In this document: in pieces, positions 26,157-32,894 of the stretch | Numbering within the stretch: position 1 is the stretch's first letter | Layout of the letters: every line of letters starts with the position of its first letter | NCBI GenBank assembly: GCA_016928865.1 | Contig: JAFGJX010000025.1 | Span: forward strand, 1 to 35,983 | DNA: 35,983 nucleotides | Reading direction: 5' to 3' | Source: Spirochaetota bacterium | GTDB taxonomy: Bacteria; Spirochaetota; UBA4802; UBA5550 | Translations under genes and position numbers: made by a program | Notes under the pieces: generated by a model | Database searches by the model: none | What the model was told of the DNA's origin: nothing | What the model saw: the letters and a program-made list of their open reading frames with translations, nothing else

Positions 26157-27191
26157 TTATTTCATCATTTTCCCCATTCGCGCGTACGCTTCCTGCGCCT
26201 CTTTCACGGTGCGGTCGATGACCTCCTTGACCGTGGGGATGTCGCTGATCAGTCCCTGGATCTGGCCGGTCAGGTGCACGCCCTTCTTTAAATCTCCGTA
26301 CTCGGTGGCCGCCTGTATCTTCCTGAAGGCCGTGGACATGTGGGCGAGCTTCATCATGTTTTCCGGCTGAGCAAGCATGCCCATCATGAGCTTGAACAGC
26401 GGCAGCTTCAGCTCCCGCGCGATCTGCGGCCCCTCGATCATGGCCTTGAACAGGTTGATGCCCTGCCTGATCGATTTTTTTGCCTGGGGCGTCTTGAGGA
26501 CGCGGCACCAGAGGCCGTCAAAGCGGTCGGAGTAGAGCGTGTCCTCGATGCTCGCCTCGACCTGCGCCTGTTTCGTCATCTCGTGGACCGGGCTCTCTTT
26601 GGTCATGGAAAGGCGCGTCCCCATGCCGATCGCCTCGGCGCCCAGGGCCAGCGCTGCCGCGAGGCCGTTTCCGTCGCCGAACCCGCCGATGGCCACCACC
26701 GGGAGTTTGGTCGCCCGTACAATAGCGGGCGTGAGCACCAGAGTGGTTACCTGGCTGCCGTGCGCCGCGGCCTCGTTCCCGGTCACCTGCAGGGCGTCGG
26801 CGCCCTGTTTCTCGGCCGCCCTCGCGTGCTTCTCTGTGGTGACCGTGGCGATCACTTTGCCGCCGTATTTGTGCACGCGCTCGGCTATCCAGTCGCACTT
26901 GCCCAGGGACACGTTGATGACCGGGACCTTCTCTTCTATAAGCACTTCCGCGTTCTCGCGCGCGCCCGGCATGAGAAGGGTAACGCCGGCGCCGAACGGT
27001 TTGTCTGTCAGCTTTCTGATCTTCTTAACCGATTCACGCGTCTGCTCGGTGTTGAGCGGTCCCGTGGCGAGCCAGCCGATGCCGCCGGCGTTGCAAACCG
27101 CGGCGACAAGCTCCGGCACGCTGATCCAGCTCATTCCCGGCAGGATGATCGGATGTTTGATTCCGAAGAGTTTCGTGATCCTTGTTTCCAT
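26157..27191 (-). CDS. Nitronate monooxygenase/enoyl-reductase-like FMN protein (NPD family), copy 1
   Basis: A 344-residue FMN TIM-barrel protein of the 2-nitropropane dioxygenase family, which includes nitronate monooxygenases and FabK enoyl-ACP reductases. Visible: ETRITKLFGIKHPIILPGMSWIS at the N-terminus, CNAGGIGWLATG, the active-site His144 region (GNEAAAHGSQVTTLVLTP), and the FMN phosphate loop AIGGFGDGNGLAAALALGAEAIGMGTR. I chose the ATG at 27191 (AGGAGA upstream) over one 12 codons earlier. In an anaerobe an oxygen-dependent monooxygenase makes little sense; reduction of an unsaturated acyl-CoA or similar compound is more plausible given the neighbours. It is paralogous to the next gene upstream. 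Confidence 0.88.
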   Translation of the reverse strand: METRITKLFGIKHPIILPGMSWISVPELVAAVCNAGGIGWLATGPLNTEQTRESVKKIRKLTDKPFGAGVTLLMPGARENAEVLIEEKVPVINVSLGKCDWIAERVHKYGGKVIATVTTEKHARAAEKQGADALQVTGNEAAAHGSQVTTLVLTPAIVRATKLPVVAIGGFGDGNGLAAALALGAEAIGMGTRLSMTKESPVHEMTKQAQVEASIEDTLYSDRFDGLWCRVLKTPQAKKSIRQGINLFKAMIEGPQIARELKLPLFKLMMGMLAQPENMMKLAHMSTAFRKIQAATEYGDLKKGVHLTGQIQGLISDIPTVKEVIDRTVKEAQEAYARMGKMMK

Positions 27192-27265
27192 TATATGTTC
27201 TCCTAAAAATTTTTTTTCTCTGATCAATATTGTATCATTCTATAACAATTGCCTCTTGATGCCAG

Positions 27266-27337
27266 GCCCCCTAAATCCCCCGGAGGGTGACTTTCTGGCG
27301 TTTTGTGTCAAAGCCCCCCTCCGGGGGGTTGGGGGGC
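27266..27337. repeat. Imperfect intergenic palindrome (REP/MITE-like)
   Basis: The left arm GCCCCCTAAATCCCCCGGAG and onward (27266-27294) pairs imperfectly with the right arm 27310-27337, AAAGCCCCCCTCC and onward. Together they form a 72-bp element between the two NPD genes. C-run/G-run palindromes of this style are common intergenic repeats in bacterial genomes. Confidence 0.6.
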
Positions 27338-27370
27338 ATCATGGAGAAAGGCGCGGTGACTGTGCCGCGA

Positions 27371-28354
27371 TTAAAACAGTTTCCGTACCCTGTCTATATC
27401 CTCTTTCGCCTCCGCCGCCATTCGCTCGATCAGCTCTTTACATGAAGGCACGTCCTGTATAAGCCCCACGGACTGCCCCATCATCATCGGGGCGATGTCC
27501 ACGTTCCCGGTCTCCCATGCCTCCTTCACGCGCTTTCCCGACATGAGCGGAATGAGCTTCTCGAGGCCGCCCTGCTGCGCTTCAATTGAGAGCACCTCCT
27601 CGGCCAGCCTGTTCCGTATGGCCCTGCCCTGCAGGCCGATAGACTTGCAGATGAGCGTGGTCTCGTGCTCCTGGCGCCTGATGATCTCCTGCTTGATGTT
27701 GTCGTGTACCTCGCACTCCTTCGTTGCCACGAAGCGGGTCGCCATCATGACACCCTGCGCGCCCAGGGCCAGGGCCGCCGCCATGGTGCGGCCGTTGGCG
27801 ATGCCGCCCACGGAAACCACCGGGATCCGTACCGACCCGGCGATGCGGGGGGTGAGGACCATGGTGGTCACATCGTCGTTCAGGGGGTGCCCCCCTTCCT
27901 CGATGCCGGCGGCGTAGATGCCGTCATAGCCGATCTTCTCCGCGTGGAGGGCGTGGCGCACCGATCCCACCTTGTGGAAGAGCTTCACGCCCGCCTTCTT
28001 CAGCATCTCGATATATTCTTTTCCCGCTGCCTTGTCGAGCGGCGTGCCCGATATCTCGAGCCCCGCGACCTTCTCCTCGGCGCAGACCCGGAGATACATC
28101 TTGTGGTGCTCGGCGGTGATGTGCACCGAAGGGAGAATGGTCACGTTGACCATGAAGGGCCGGTCCGTGAGCTTCCTGGTTTCGCGGATGGCTTCGCGGA
28201 ACAGCTCCTCATTTTCAAAGTTCCCGGCCGTGAGGTTGCCCATGCCGCCGGCATTCGACACAGCGGCGCACAGCTTCGGCTTGCACAGCCACATCATGGC
28301 CCCGCAGATTATCGGGTATTCGATTCCGAACATTTCGGTGATTCTTGTCTTCAT
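27371..28354 (-). CDS. Nitronate monooxygenase/enoyl-reductase-like FMN protein (NPD family), copy 2
   Basis: A 327-residue paralogue of the downstream gene, with KTRITEMFGIEYPIICGAMMW, SNAGGMGNLTAG, the active-site-type His156 in IEEGGHPLNDDVTTMVLTP (like the EAGGH motif of FabK and nitronate monooxygenases), and the FMN phosphate-binding SVGGIANGRTMAAALALGAQGVMMATR. The ATG at 28354 has AGGAGA upstream; a longer open frame to 28447 reads through a palindromic intergenic repeat and is not real. It lies between tetR and NPD copy 1 in one minus-strand unit. The two copies have diverged clearly (EEGGH against EAAAH at the active site), so they probably act on different substrates or as a heteromer. 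Confidence 0.88.
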   Translation of the reverse strand: MKTRITEMFGIEYPIICGAMMWLCKPKLCAAVSNAGGMGNLTAGNFENEELFREAIRETRKLTDRPFMVNVTILPSVHITAEHHKMYLRVCAEEKVAGLEISGTPLDKAAGKEYIEMLKKAGVKLFHKVGSVRHALHAEKIGYDGIYAAGIEEGGHPLNDDVTTMVLTPRIAGSVRIPVVSVGGIANGRTMAAALALGAQGVMMATRFVATKECEVHDNIKQEIIRRQEHETTLICKSIGLQGRAIRNRLAEEVLSIEAQQGGLEKLIPLMSGKRVKEAWETGNVDIAPMMMGQSVGLIQDVPSCKELIERMAAEAKEDIDRVRKLF

Positions 28355-28402
28355 TGCATTTCTCCTGTTGCTCTTGTGTGCCATCCAGTCCGTTATCACA
28401 GA

Positions 28403-28426
28403 ACCTCCCCCATGAATGGGGGAGGT
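28403..28426. repeat. Perfect hairpin between tetR and NPD copy 2
   Basis: ACCTCCCCC, loop ATGAAT, GGGGGAGGT: 9-bp perfect arms. A decayed relative with the same ATGAATGGGGG core lies at 30026-30049, so this is probably a dispersed palindromic repeat rather than a terminator. No T-run follows. Confidence 0.55.
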
Positions 28427-28458
28427 GGTCGGAGGGTGCGGCTCCATCCGGCGTATGC

Positions 28459-29061
28459 TTATTTCCTGCTCGTATTGAGTATCCCCCTTCCGATGGTATC
28501 GCCCATGAACCTCCTGAAATCGGCGTCGCTGATTTTCATGTAGTCGAATATCCCAAGCTTCTTGAGCTGCAGCATTCCCTCTGCCACGGCTGCGAGGAGC
28601 ACCGAGAGCATGCGCGGGTCGATCTCACGGAAAGCTCCCTGGCCGACGCCGTCGCGGATGGTTTCCTCCATGAGCCCGTACATCTCGCTCAGCTTTTTCG
28701 TCACCTCGATATGATCGTCTTTCACGTCAGGATCGTAGTGGGCCTTGTACTCCATCAGAATGTTGTAGTGGTCCGGGTGCCTGTAAAAGAAATCGATATA
28801 TGAATCGAACGTGGAGATCAGCTTCTGGCTCGGCGTTGTCCTGCTCTGCATGCGGTCGCGGAAGCTCTGCAGGAGCAAGTCGATCGCCTCAAAGCAGATC
28901 GTCTTGTAGATGTCCTTCTTGTCCCTGAAGTGAAAATAGATGGCGCCGGTGGTCAGCTTCGCCTTTTCCGCTATGGCTCGGATGGATACGCCGCTGTAGC
29001 CATAGCGGGGCAGGAGCTGGCGCGCGGTCTTGAGTATTCGTTCCCTGCTGTTTTTTCTCAT
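28459..29061 (-). CDS. TetR/AcrR-family transcriptional regulator
   Basis: 200 residues. The N-terminal helix-turn-helix is typical of the family (RERILKTARQLLPRYGYSGVSIRAIAEKAKLTTGAIYFHFRDKKDIYKTI, recognition helix about 36-46). The helical C-terminal ligand/dimer domain has no named signature. The ATG at 29061 leads straight into the HTH; a GTG 16 codons upstream is open but unlikely. It lies inside the operon it probably controls, between the isomerase/hydratase gene and the NPD genes. A 19-bp palindrome at the head of the operon (29940-29958) is the obvious candidate operator. By analogy with FadR-type TetR proteins the ligand may be an acyl-CoA; this is inference. Confidence 0.93.
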   Translation of the reverse strand: MRKNSRERILKTARQLLPRYGYSGVSIRAIAEKAKLTTGAIYFHFRDKKDIYKTICFEAIDLLLQSFRDRMQSRTTPSQKLISTFDSYIDFFYRHPDHYNILMEYKAHYDPDVKDDHIEVTKKLSEMYGLMEETIRDGVGQGAFREIDPRMLSVLLAAVAEGMLQLKKLGIFDYMKISDADFRRFMGDTIGRGILNTSRK

Positions 29062-29136
29062 ATTACTGCCGCTGAAGGCAACCCGGTCCTCCTCCCCGGA
29101 ATGAAGCACGGGACTTCGTCGGGCCGCTCTTTCGGA

Positions 29137-29862
29137 TTAATCCGGTATCATGAGGAAGACCGGCTCTATGGATTCCTTCGGGTCCATCGTGTCCATTGTC
29201 TCTATGATGTCGCGGTACATCCGCTTTTTCATCTCGCCCAGGATGCCCCGTTTCTTCTGAAAGGTGCGGGCAAAGGCGAGTGTCTCGGTCATCAGCTCCT
29301 CCTGACCGGCGCAGGCCTTCTTGATGATATGGAACTGCTCCAGCTCGGGCGCGCCGTAACGGTTGCCGCCGAACTGCATCTCGACCAGCTTGTACAGGGG
29401 GACCGCCTTTTTCACGAACGCGTTCATTCCGTACAGGAGGGGTATCCCCACGTTCACTTCCGGGAAGCAGAAGAATCCTTTATCGGCCCGCATGAACCGG
29501 AAATCGCAGGCGCAGGCGATGATCGCGCCGTTGCCAAAGGCATGACCGTTGATGGCGGCGATGGTGGGCAGGGGTGAGAGCATCAGCTTCTTGAACACGT
29601 CATTCATGCGGTACATGAAGTCCTTGATCGGCTGAAAATTCTTGCTCTGGTACAGGGGCGCCATCCACGCGACGTCCACCCCCTGGGAGAAGTTCTTTTC
29701 ATCGCTCGAGGTAAGAACCAGCGCCTGCACCGTCTTGTCCGCCACGATTTCGTCAATGGCCTTGTTCATTGCCTCGGCGAAGTCGAGGTTTTGCCTGTTT
29801 TCGCCGTTATTCATGCTGATTATGGCGACATTCTCATCTTTTGACCAGGATATAATAGCCAT
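29137..29862 (-). CDS. Enoyl-CoA hydratase/isomerase family protein, probably delta3-delta2-enoyl-CoA isomerase-like
   Basis: A 241-residue crotonase-fold protein. The oxyanion-hole segments are visible: SSDEKNFSQGVD (first) and INGHAFGNGAIIACACDFRFM (second). The later catalytic region reads GFFCFPEVNVGIPL; a single acidic residue in a PE-x-x-x-GI-P context resembles enoyl-CoA isomerases more than hydratases, which have two glutamates. It would move a double bond to the 2-position during breakdown of unsaturated acyl-CoAs, matching the FadH-like gene in the same unit. AGGAGG precedes the ATG at 29862; an upstream in-frame ATG is ignored. It is the first gene of the operon, downstream of a palindrome-covered promoter. 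Confidence 0.88.
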   Translation of the reverse strand: MAIISWSKDENVAIISMNNGENRQNLDFAEAMNKAIDEIVADKTVQALVLTSSDEKNFSQGVDVAWMAPLYQSKNFQPIKDFMYRMNDVFKKLMLSPLPTIAAINGHAFGNGAIIACACDFRFMRADKGFFCFPEVNVGIPLLYGMNAFVKKAVPLYKLVEMQFGGNRYGAPELEQFHIIKKACAGQEELMTETLAFARTFQKKRGILGEMKKRMYRDIIETMDTMDPKESIEPVFLMIPD

Positions 29863-29939
29863 GGGGAAGTCCTCCTTGGGTGATGGTATTGCATGTGGCA
29901 CCGGGTGCCCGGTCCTGGGCCTTCAGCCAGTCCGAGCCG

Positions 29940-29958
29940 AACATAACAATGTTATGTT
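29940..29958. promoter_or_regulatory. 19-bp palindromic operator, candidate TetR-family binding site
   Basis: AACATAACAATGTTATGTT is a perfect inverted repeat (9-bp arms, one central base). It covers the -10 of the operon promoter, so bound protein would block transcription. It lies in the divergent region between the operon and the SCP2 gene; the regulator gene is second in the operon. Confidence 0.6.
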
Positions 29959-29968
29959 TTGAGGTCAA
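29940..29968 (-). promoter_or_regulatory. Sigma-70 promoter of the TetR operon
   Basis: On the minus strand: -35 TTGACC (complement of 29963-29968), a 17-bp spacer, and -10 TATGTT (complement of 29940-29945), about 78 bp before the isomerase ATG. Spacing is ideal and both hexamers match well. The palindromic operator overlaps the -10 and most of the spacer. Confidence 0.55.
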
Positions 29969-29989
29969 GAAAAAATATCATTTTTTTTC

Positions 29990-30017
29990 TTGCCATGCGG
30001 ACCGCCCCCGTGATACT
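29990..30017 (+). promoter_or_regulatory. Possible promoter of the SCP2-like gene
   Basis: TTGCCA and GATACT with a 16-bp spacer lie about 57 bp before the ATG at 30075. The match is moderate. It lies 31 bp from the palindrome, so the same regulator might influence it. Confidence 0.3.
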
Positions 30018-30074
30018 GAGGGTTGCCCCGCCCGCATGAATGGGGGGTGAAATGGTATAAAAACAGGAGCGGTT

Positions 30075-30446
30075 ATGAAATTCTCTTTATTACTCTATGG
30101 TCTCTTGAAGTTGATGCAGCGGACCGCGAAGAAGGTCCCTGAATTCAAAAAAAAGCTGAAAGAAAAGGATTACACCGTCCTTATCAAGACTGAAGACGGC
30201 AAAAAGGGACGGACGTTCACCTTTGCCGGCGGGGAAATCTCTTCCAGAGGCGGCACAGAGTCTGCAGCTGACCTCACCTTGAGCTGGAAGGACGCCGCGA
30301 CCGGCTTCAGGATCATGTCCAAGGGAAAAACCAAGGCCTTTATCGCAGCGCTTCAGGACGGCTCCCTCAAACTGCAGGGAGACGGGAACCTTGTCCCGGT
30401 TTTCCTGGGCGCGGTGAAAGACATGCTGAAAGGCCTCAAGAAGTAG
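30075..30446 (+). CDS. SCP2-like sterol/lipid-binding domain protein
   Basis: 123 residues matching the SCP2 fold: an N-terminal helix (LLYGLLKLMQRTAKKVPEFKKKL), then the strands YTVLIKTEDGKKGRTFTFAGGEIS and ADLTLSWKDAATGFRIM, and the closing helix region (KGKTKAFIAALQDGSLKLQGD, FLGAVKDMLKGL). SCP2 domains bind acyl-CoAs, fatty acids or sterols in the cytosol and can shuttle them to enzymes. CAGGAG sits 8 nt before the ATG. It is transcribed divergently from the acyl-CoA operon across the shared palindromic operator, which supports a role in the same lipid pathway. The next gene follows after 15 bp. Confidence 0.82.
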   Translation: MKFSLLLYGLLKLMQRTAKKVPEFKKKLKEKDYTVLIKTEDGKKGRTFTFAGGEISSRGGTESAADLTLSWKDAATGFRIMSKGKTKAFIAALQDGSLKLQGDGNLVPVFLGAVKDMLKGLKK

Positions 30447-30461
30447 AAAAGAAAGAATTAT

Positions 30462-31928
30462 ATGCACCAGAAACAGCCCCCACTCCCGGGAGCGTATCTG
30501 CCCGGCAAGCTGCGCCAGGCGGCTGATAACTGCGCCCGCCTCATGGATCTGGTCAATCGCCTGACCCAGATCACGTATGAGAAGGGGACACGCAAGGGGG
30601 ACCTCGCACTCAGGGATAAACTGAAAATGATCGTAAGGGAGGCGGAGGAGTATTACCGCACCCTCAGGCTCTTCACGAGCGGGAAAAGCGGCGAGACCGA
30701 CGCATTCAAAGAGGTGGTCGATTTTTTTAACGGCCGTTTCCTGGATACATCCATGATGGCGGCGCATCTCGATGCCCTGAAGAAAGAAATCGCGAATCAG
30801 GAAGCCCTTGACCGGGACCACAATGAACGGCACTCCCATGAAGGCTACGTGCGCAAAGTCAACAGATACGTAAAGGACCTTGAGCGCGACCTTGCCGAAT
30901 GGGAGAAATATTTTTTTTATCAGGTTGAACCGAAGCTGCGCCGGGTGCTGCTTGATATCAACGAAATCGTCCTGTACTACGGGATTGACGCCCGGTCCCG
31001 GAAGCTTATCAGCAACGAGGACGTCTTTGCCCGGAGCGGCGTCGCCTACGGCGAGTTCAAGAAGAGCATCGCCTATTACGTTCAGATTTATATCAAGCTG
31101 ACCAGGACGACGATTTCCGAAGCGGATATCAGGGACCTGATCAACCGCATGCTTCAGCAGATGGGGTTCCGCAATCAGATCATGCGAACGAGGAATATCA
31201 ACCAGGTAAAGTACGGCGAGATACTGACCGAGATCATCAAAGAGGGGAGCCTCCTGGAATATGCGGAAAAGTTTTCCGGCGGCTCGCGGGATGCGCTTCA
31301 CGCGATCCGCGCGCATGAGGATAAACAGGATAAAAGCGCGCCAGATGCGAAGGACGTATTCAGGGTGCTTGAAGACCTGTGCAATCTTGACGATCTGGTG
31401 AAAAAGAGCGGAAAGGACGCGGTAACGGGGCTTGCCCGAAATGAAAGGGAACGCTTTTTATTTCATACCCCGGGCGCGTCCGAATACACCCTGAGGACCG
31501 TGTCCGAGTACCTCCGTGATTCACATATTTTCGTCTTCGACTGGATGAACAGGGAATTGCAGAAGGCGCCGTCACTGTCGAGGTTCATGGCGCCGCTGCT
31601 TGACCTCATCCCCGCTATTCGGGAATTCATTGTCTCTTACCTGAAGGCGCTTGCGATGTCCTCGGAAAAAAGCAATCAGGCCCCCGCTTCGATCATGTCA
31701 GTTGAAAAGCACTATATCTCGAAGACGGCAGCCGCCGCCCTGATCGATTCGATCAGAAGGAATTGCGATGGCGTCAGAAGCGCGCTGGTCGAGCTTTCCT
31801 ACAATACGAACGCCAGCTCCTTTAACAGGTCGGGGATACTCTCGAAAAAAATTGATATTCTAAAAGATTCCTGCAGCGCGTCCTGCGCCAAGGTGAGCAA
31901 GGGGCTTTCGGAGATGGACAGGGCCTGA
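30462..31928 (+). CDS. Large all-helical cytosolic protein, function unknown
   Basis: 488 residues with no signal peptide or membrane segment and an almost wholly helical, highly charged composition. Likely coiled-coil stretches include about 100-150 (MAAHLDALKKEIANQEALDRD, VNRYVKDLERDLAEWEKYF). A Cys pair (CSASC) lies near residue 475. I recognise no family. It starts 15 bp after the SCP2-like gene and is probably cotranscribed, which suggests a lipid-related or structural role, but nothing in the sequence proves it. The Shine-Dalgarno is weak (AAAGAAAG). The long opposite-strand frame over its first half lacks protein character and runs back through the SCP2 gene. Confidence 0.78.
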   Translation: MHQKQPPLPGAYLPGKLRQAADNCARLMDLVNRLTQITYEKGTRKGDLALRDKLKMIVREAEEYYRTLRLFTSGKSGETDAFKEVVDFFNGRFLDTSMMAAHLDALKKEIANQEALDRDHNERHSHEGYVRKVNRYVKDLERDLAEWEKYFFYQVEPKLRRVLLDINEIVLYYGIDARSRKLISNEDVFARSGVAYGEFKKSIAYYVQIYIKLTRTTISEADIRDLINRMLQQMGFRNQIMRTRNINQVKYGEILTEIIKEGSLLEYAEKFSGGSRDALHAIRAHEDKQDKSAPDAKDVFRVLEDLCNLDDLVKKSGKDAVTGLARNERERFLFHTPGASEYTLRTVSEYLRDSHIFVFDWMNRELQKAPSLSRFMAPLLDLIPAIREFIVSYLKALAMSSEKSNQAPASIMSVEKHYISKTAAAALIDSIRRNCDGVRSALVELSYNTNASSFNRSGILSKKIDILKDSCSASCAKVSKGLSEMDRA

Positions 31929-31951
31929 ACCGGCGCAGTTCGCGCGGTCAG

Positions 31952-32650
31952 TCAGATGCCCCGCACTTCGCACCGGTCAGAAAAGGTGCTGACGAATTCC
32001 CTGAACCCGAGGAGCGTTTCGGCCGGGTACGGCTCGATCGACTGCCACGAAGGGTCGAGCAGGGGAACGTCGCGCTGGAACTGCTGGAGATAGTAGGCGC
32101 TGACGCGCCCGATCGCGTCCCTGATCTCCGCCAGATCGTCACGAGTCACATGGCCGGGCACGCAGGTGGTGCGCACCTCGTACTCGATGCCAGCCGTTCT
32201 GAGGATGTCCACGCTCTCCGCTATCAATCCGAAATCGACATCGCGATTTGTCACCGAAGGGTATTTCCCCGGCGACGTTTTTATATCGATTGCGGAATAG
32301 TCGATGAGCTTTTGCTCGATACAGCGCGCCAGCACGGACGGCCGCAGGCCGTTAGTGTCCAGCTTCACCGCAAGGCCGAGCTCTTTGATTTGCGCCAGGA
32401 ATGGATCGATGCGCGTGGACAGGGTCGGTTCGCCGCCGGTGAGGGTGACGCCGTCGATGAGATTTTTTCTTTTTCGTATAAGAGCGAGCGCTTCCTCGTC
32501 GCTTATCCGCTCGAGCCCGCGGGCGTCCGCGACGAGGTCCGGATTATGGCAGTATCCGCATCTGAGATTGCAGCCGCCGGTAAACAGGACTGTGCATATC
32601 CTGCCCGGGAAGTCAATGAGGGAGGTTTTATAGATTCCTCTGATATTCAT
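31952..32650 (-). CDS. nrdG: Anaerobic ribonucleoside-triphosphate reductase activating protein (radical SAM)
   Basis: A 232-residue radical-SAM activase that generates the glycyl radical on class III ribonucleotide reductase using S-adenosylmethionine. The cluster motif is CNLRCGYC (Cys27, Cys31, Cys34) after the family N-terminus RGIYKTSLIDFPGRICTVLFTGG. Also seen: DGVTLTGGEPTL (the GGEP SAM-binding motif) and VKLDTNG. Its ATG lies inside the last 23 bases of the tiny upstream ORF that carries the glycyl-radical motif, so the two are translationally linked. The order nrdD, small ORF, nrdG on one strand makes this activase the natural partner of that small protein. Confidence 0.95.
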   Translation of the reverse strand: MNIRGIYKTSLIDFPGRICTVLFTGGCNLRCGYCHNPDLVADARGLERISDEEALALIRKRKNLIDGVTLTGGEPTLSTRIDPFLAQIKELGLAVKLDTNGLRPSVLARCIEQKLIDYSAIDIKTSPGKYPSVTNRDVDFGLIAESVDILRTAGIEYEVRTTCVPGHVTRDDLAEIRDAIGRVSAYYLQQFQRDVPLLDPSWQSIEPYPAETLLGFREFVSTFSDRCEVRGI

Positions 32651-32792
32651 ACGCGGGCGCTTGTTCCGTGCGGTAGACTTTCCTTTCGCGGAATTCCTCC
32701 TGCTTGCCCTTGTTCCACTGGTTTACCGGCCTGAAATATCCGACAACGCGAGAATAGACTTCAACAGGAATCTGCAGCTTTTTGTTGTTCAT
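32628..32792 (-). CDS. Stand-alone glycyl-radical domain of class III ribonucleotide reductase (split NrdD C-terminus)
   Basis: A 54-codon ORF: MNNKKLQIPVEVYSRVVGYF, then RPVNQWNKGKQEEFRERKVY and a short tail. This is the C-terminal glycyl-radical segment of NrdD (pattern S-R-V-V-G-Y-F-R-P ... QWNKGKQEEF), with the radical glycine at residue 18. The large nrdD frame upstream stops before this segment, so it appears to be supplied as a separate polypeptide. CGGGAG precedes the ATG by about 7 nt. It overlaps nrdG by 23 bp. The precedent is GrcA/YfiD, an autonomous glycyl-radical protein for pyruvate formate-lyase. It could instead be a recent split or the visible end of a read-through product, because the frame matches nrdD and no further stop intervenes. 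Confidence 0.85.
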   Translation of the reverse strand: MNNKKLQIPVEVYSRVVGYFRPVNQWNKGKQEEFRERKVYRTEQAPAYEYQRNL

Positions 32793-32894
32793 GAAATATC
32801 TCCCGGTAGTAATGTAGTATAACCGCCTCGCCCGAGGGGAAGAGGCAGGGCGGGGAGCCGGATTATGTCGGATCCCCTGGTACAGGTATCGGCA

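Noticed and set aside
30090..31316. 408-codon minus-strand open frame over the SCP2-like and helical-protein genes
   Set aside because: It spans two genes that have good starts on the other strand and shows no domain.
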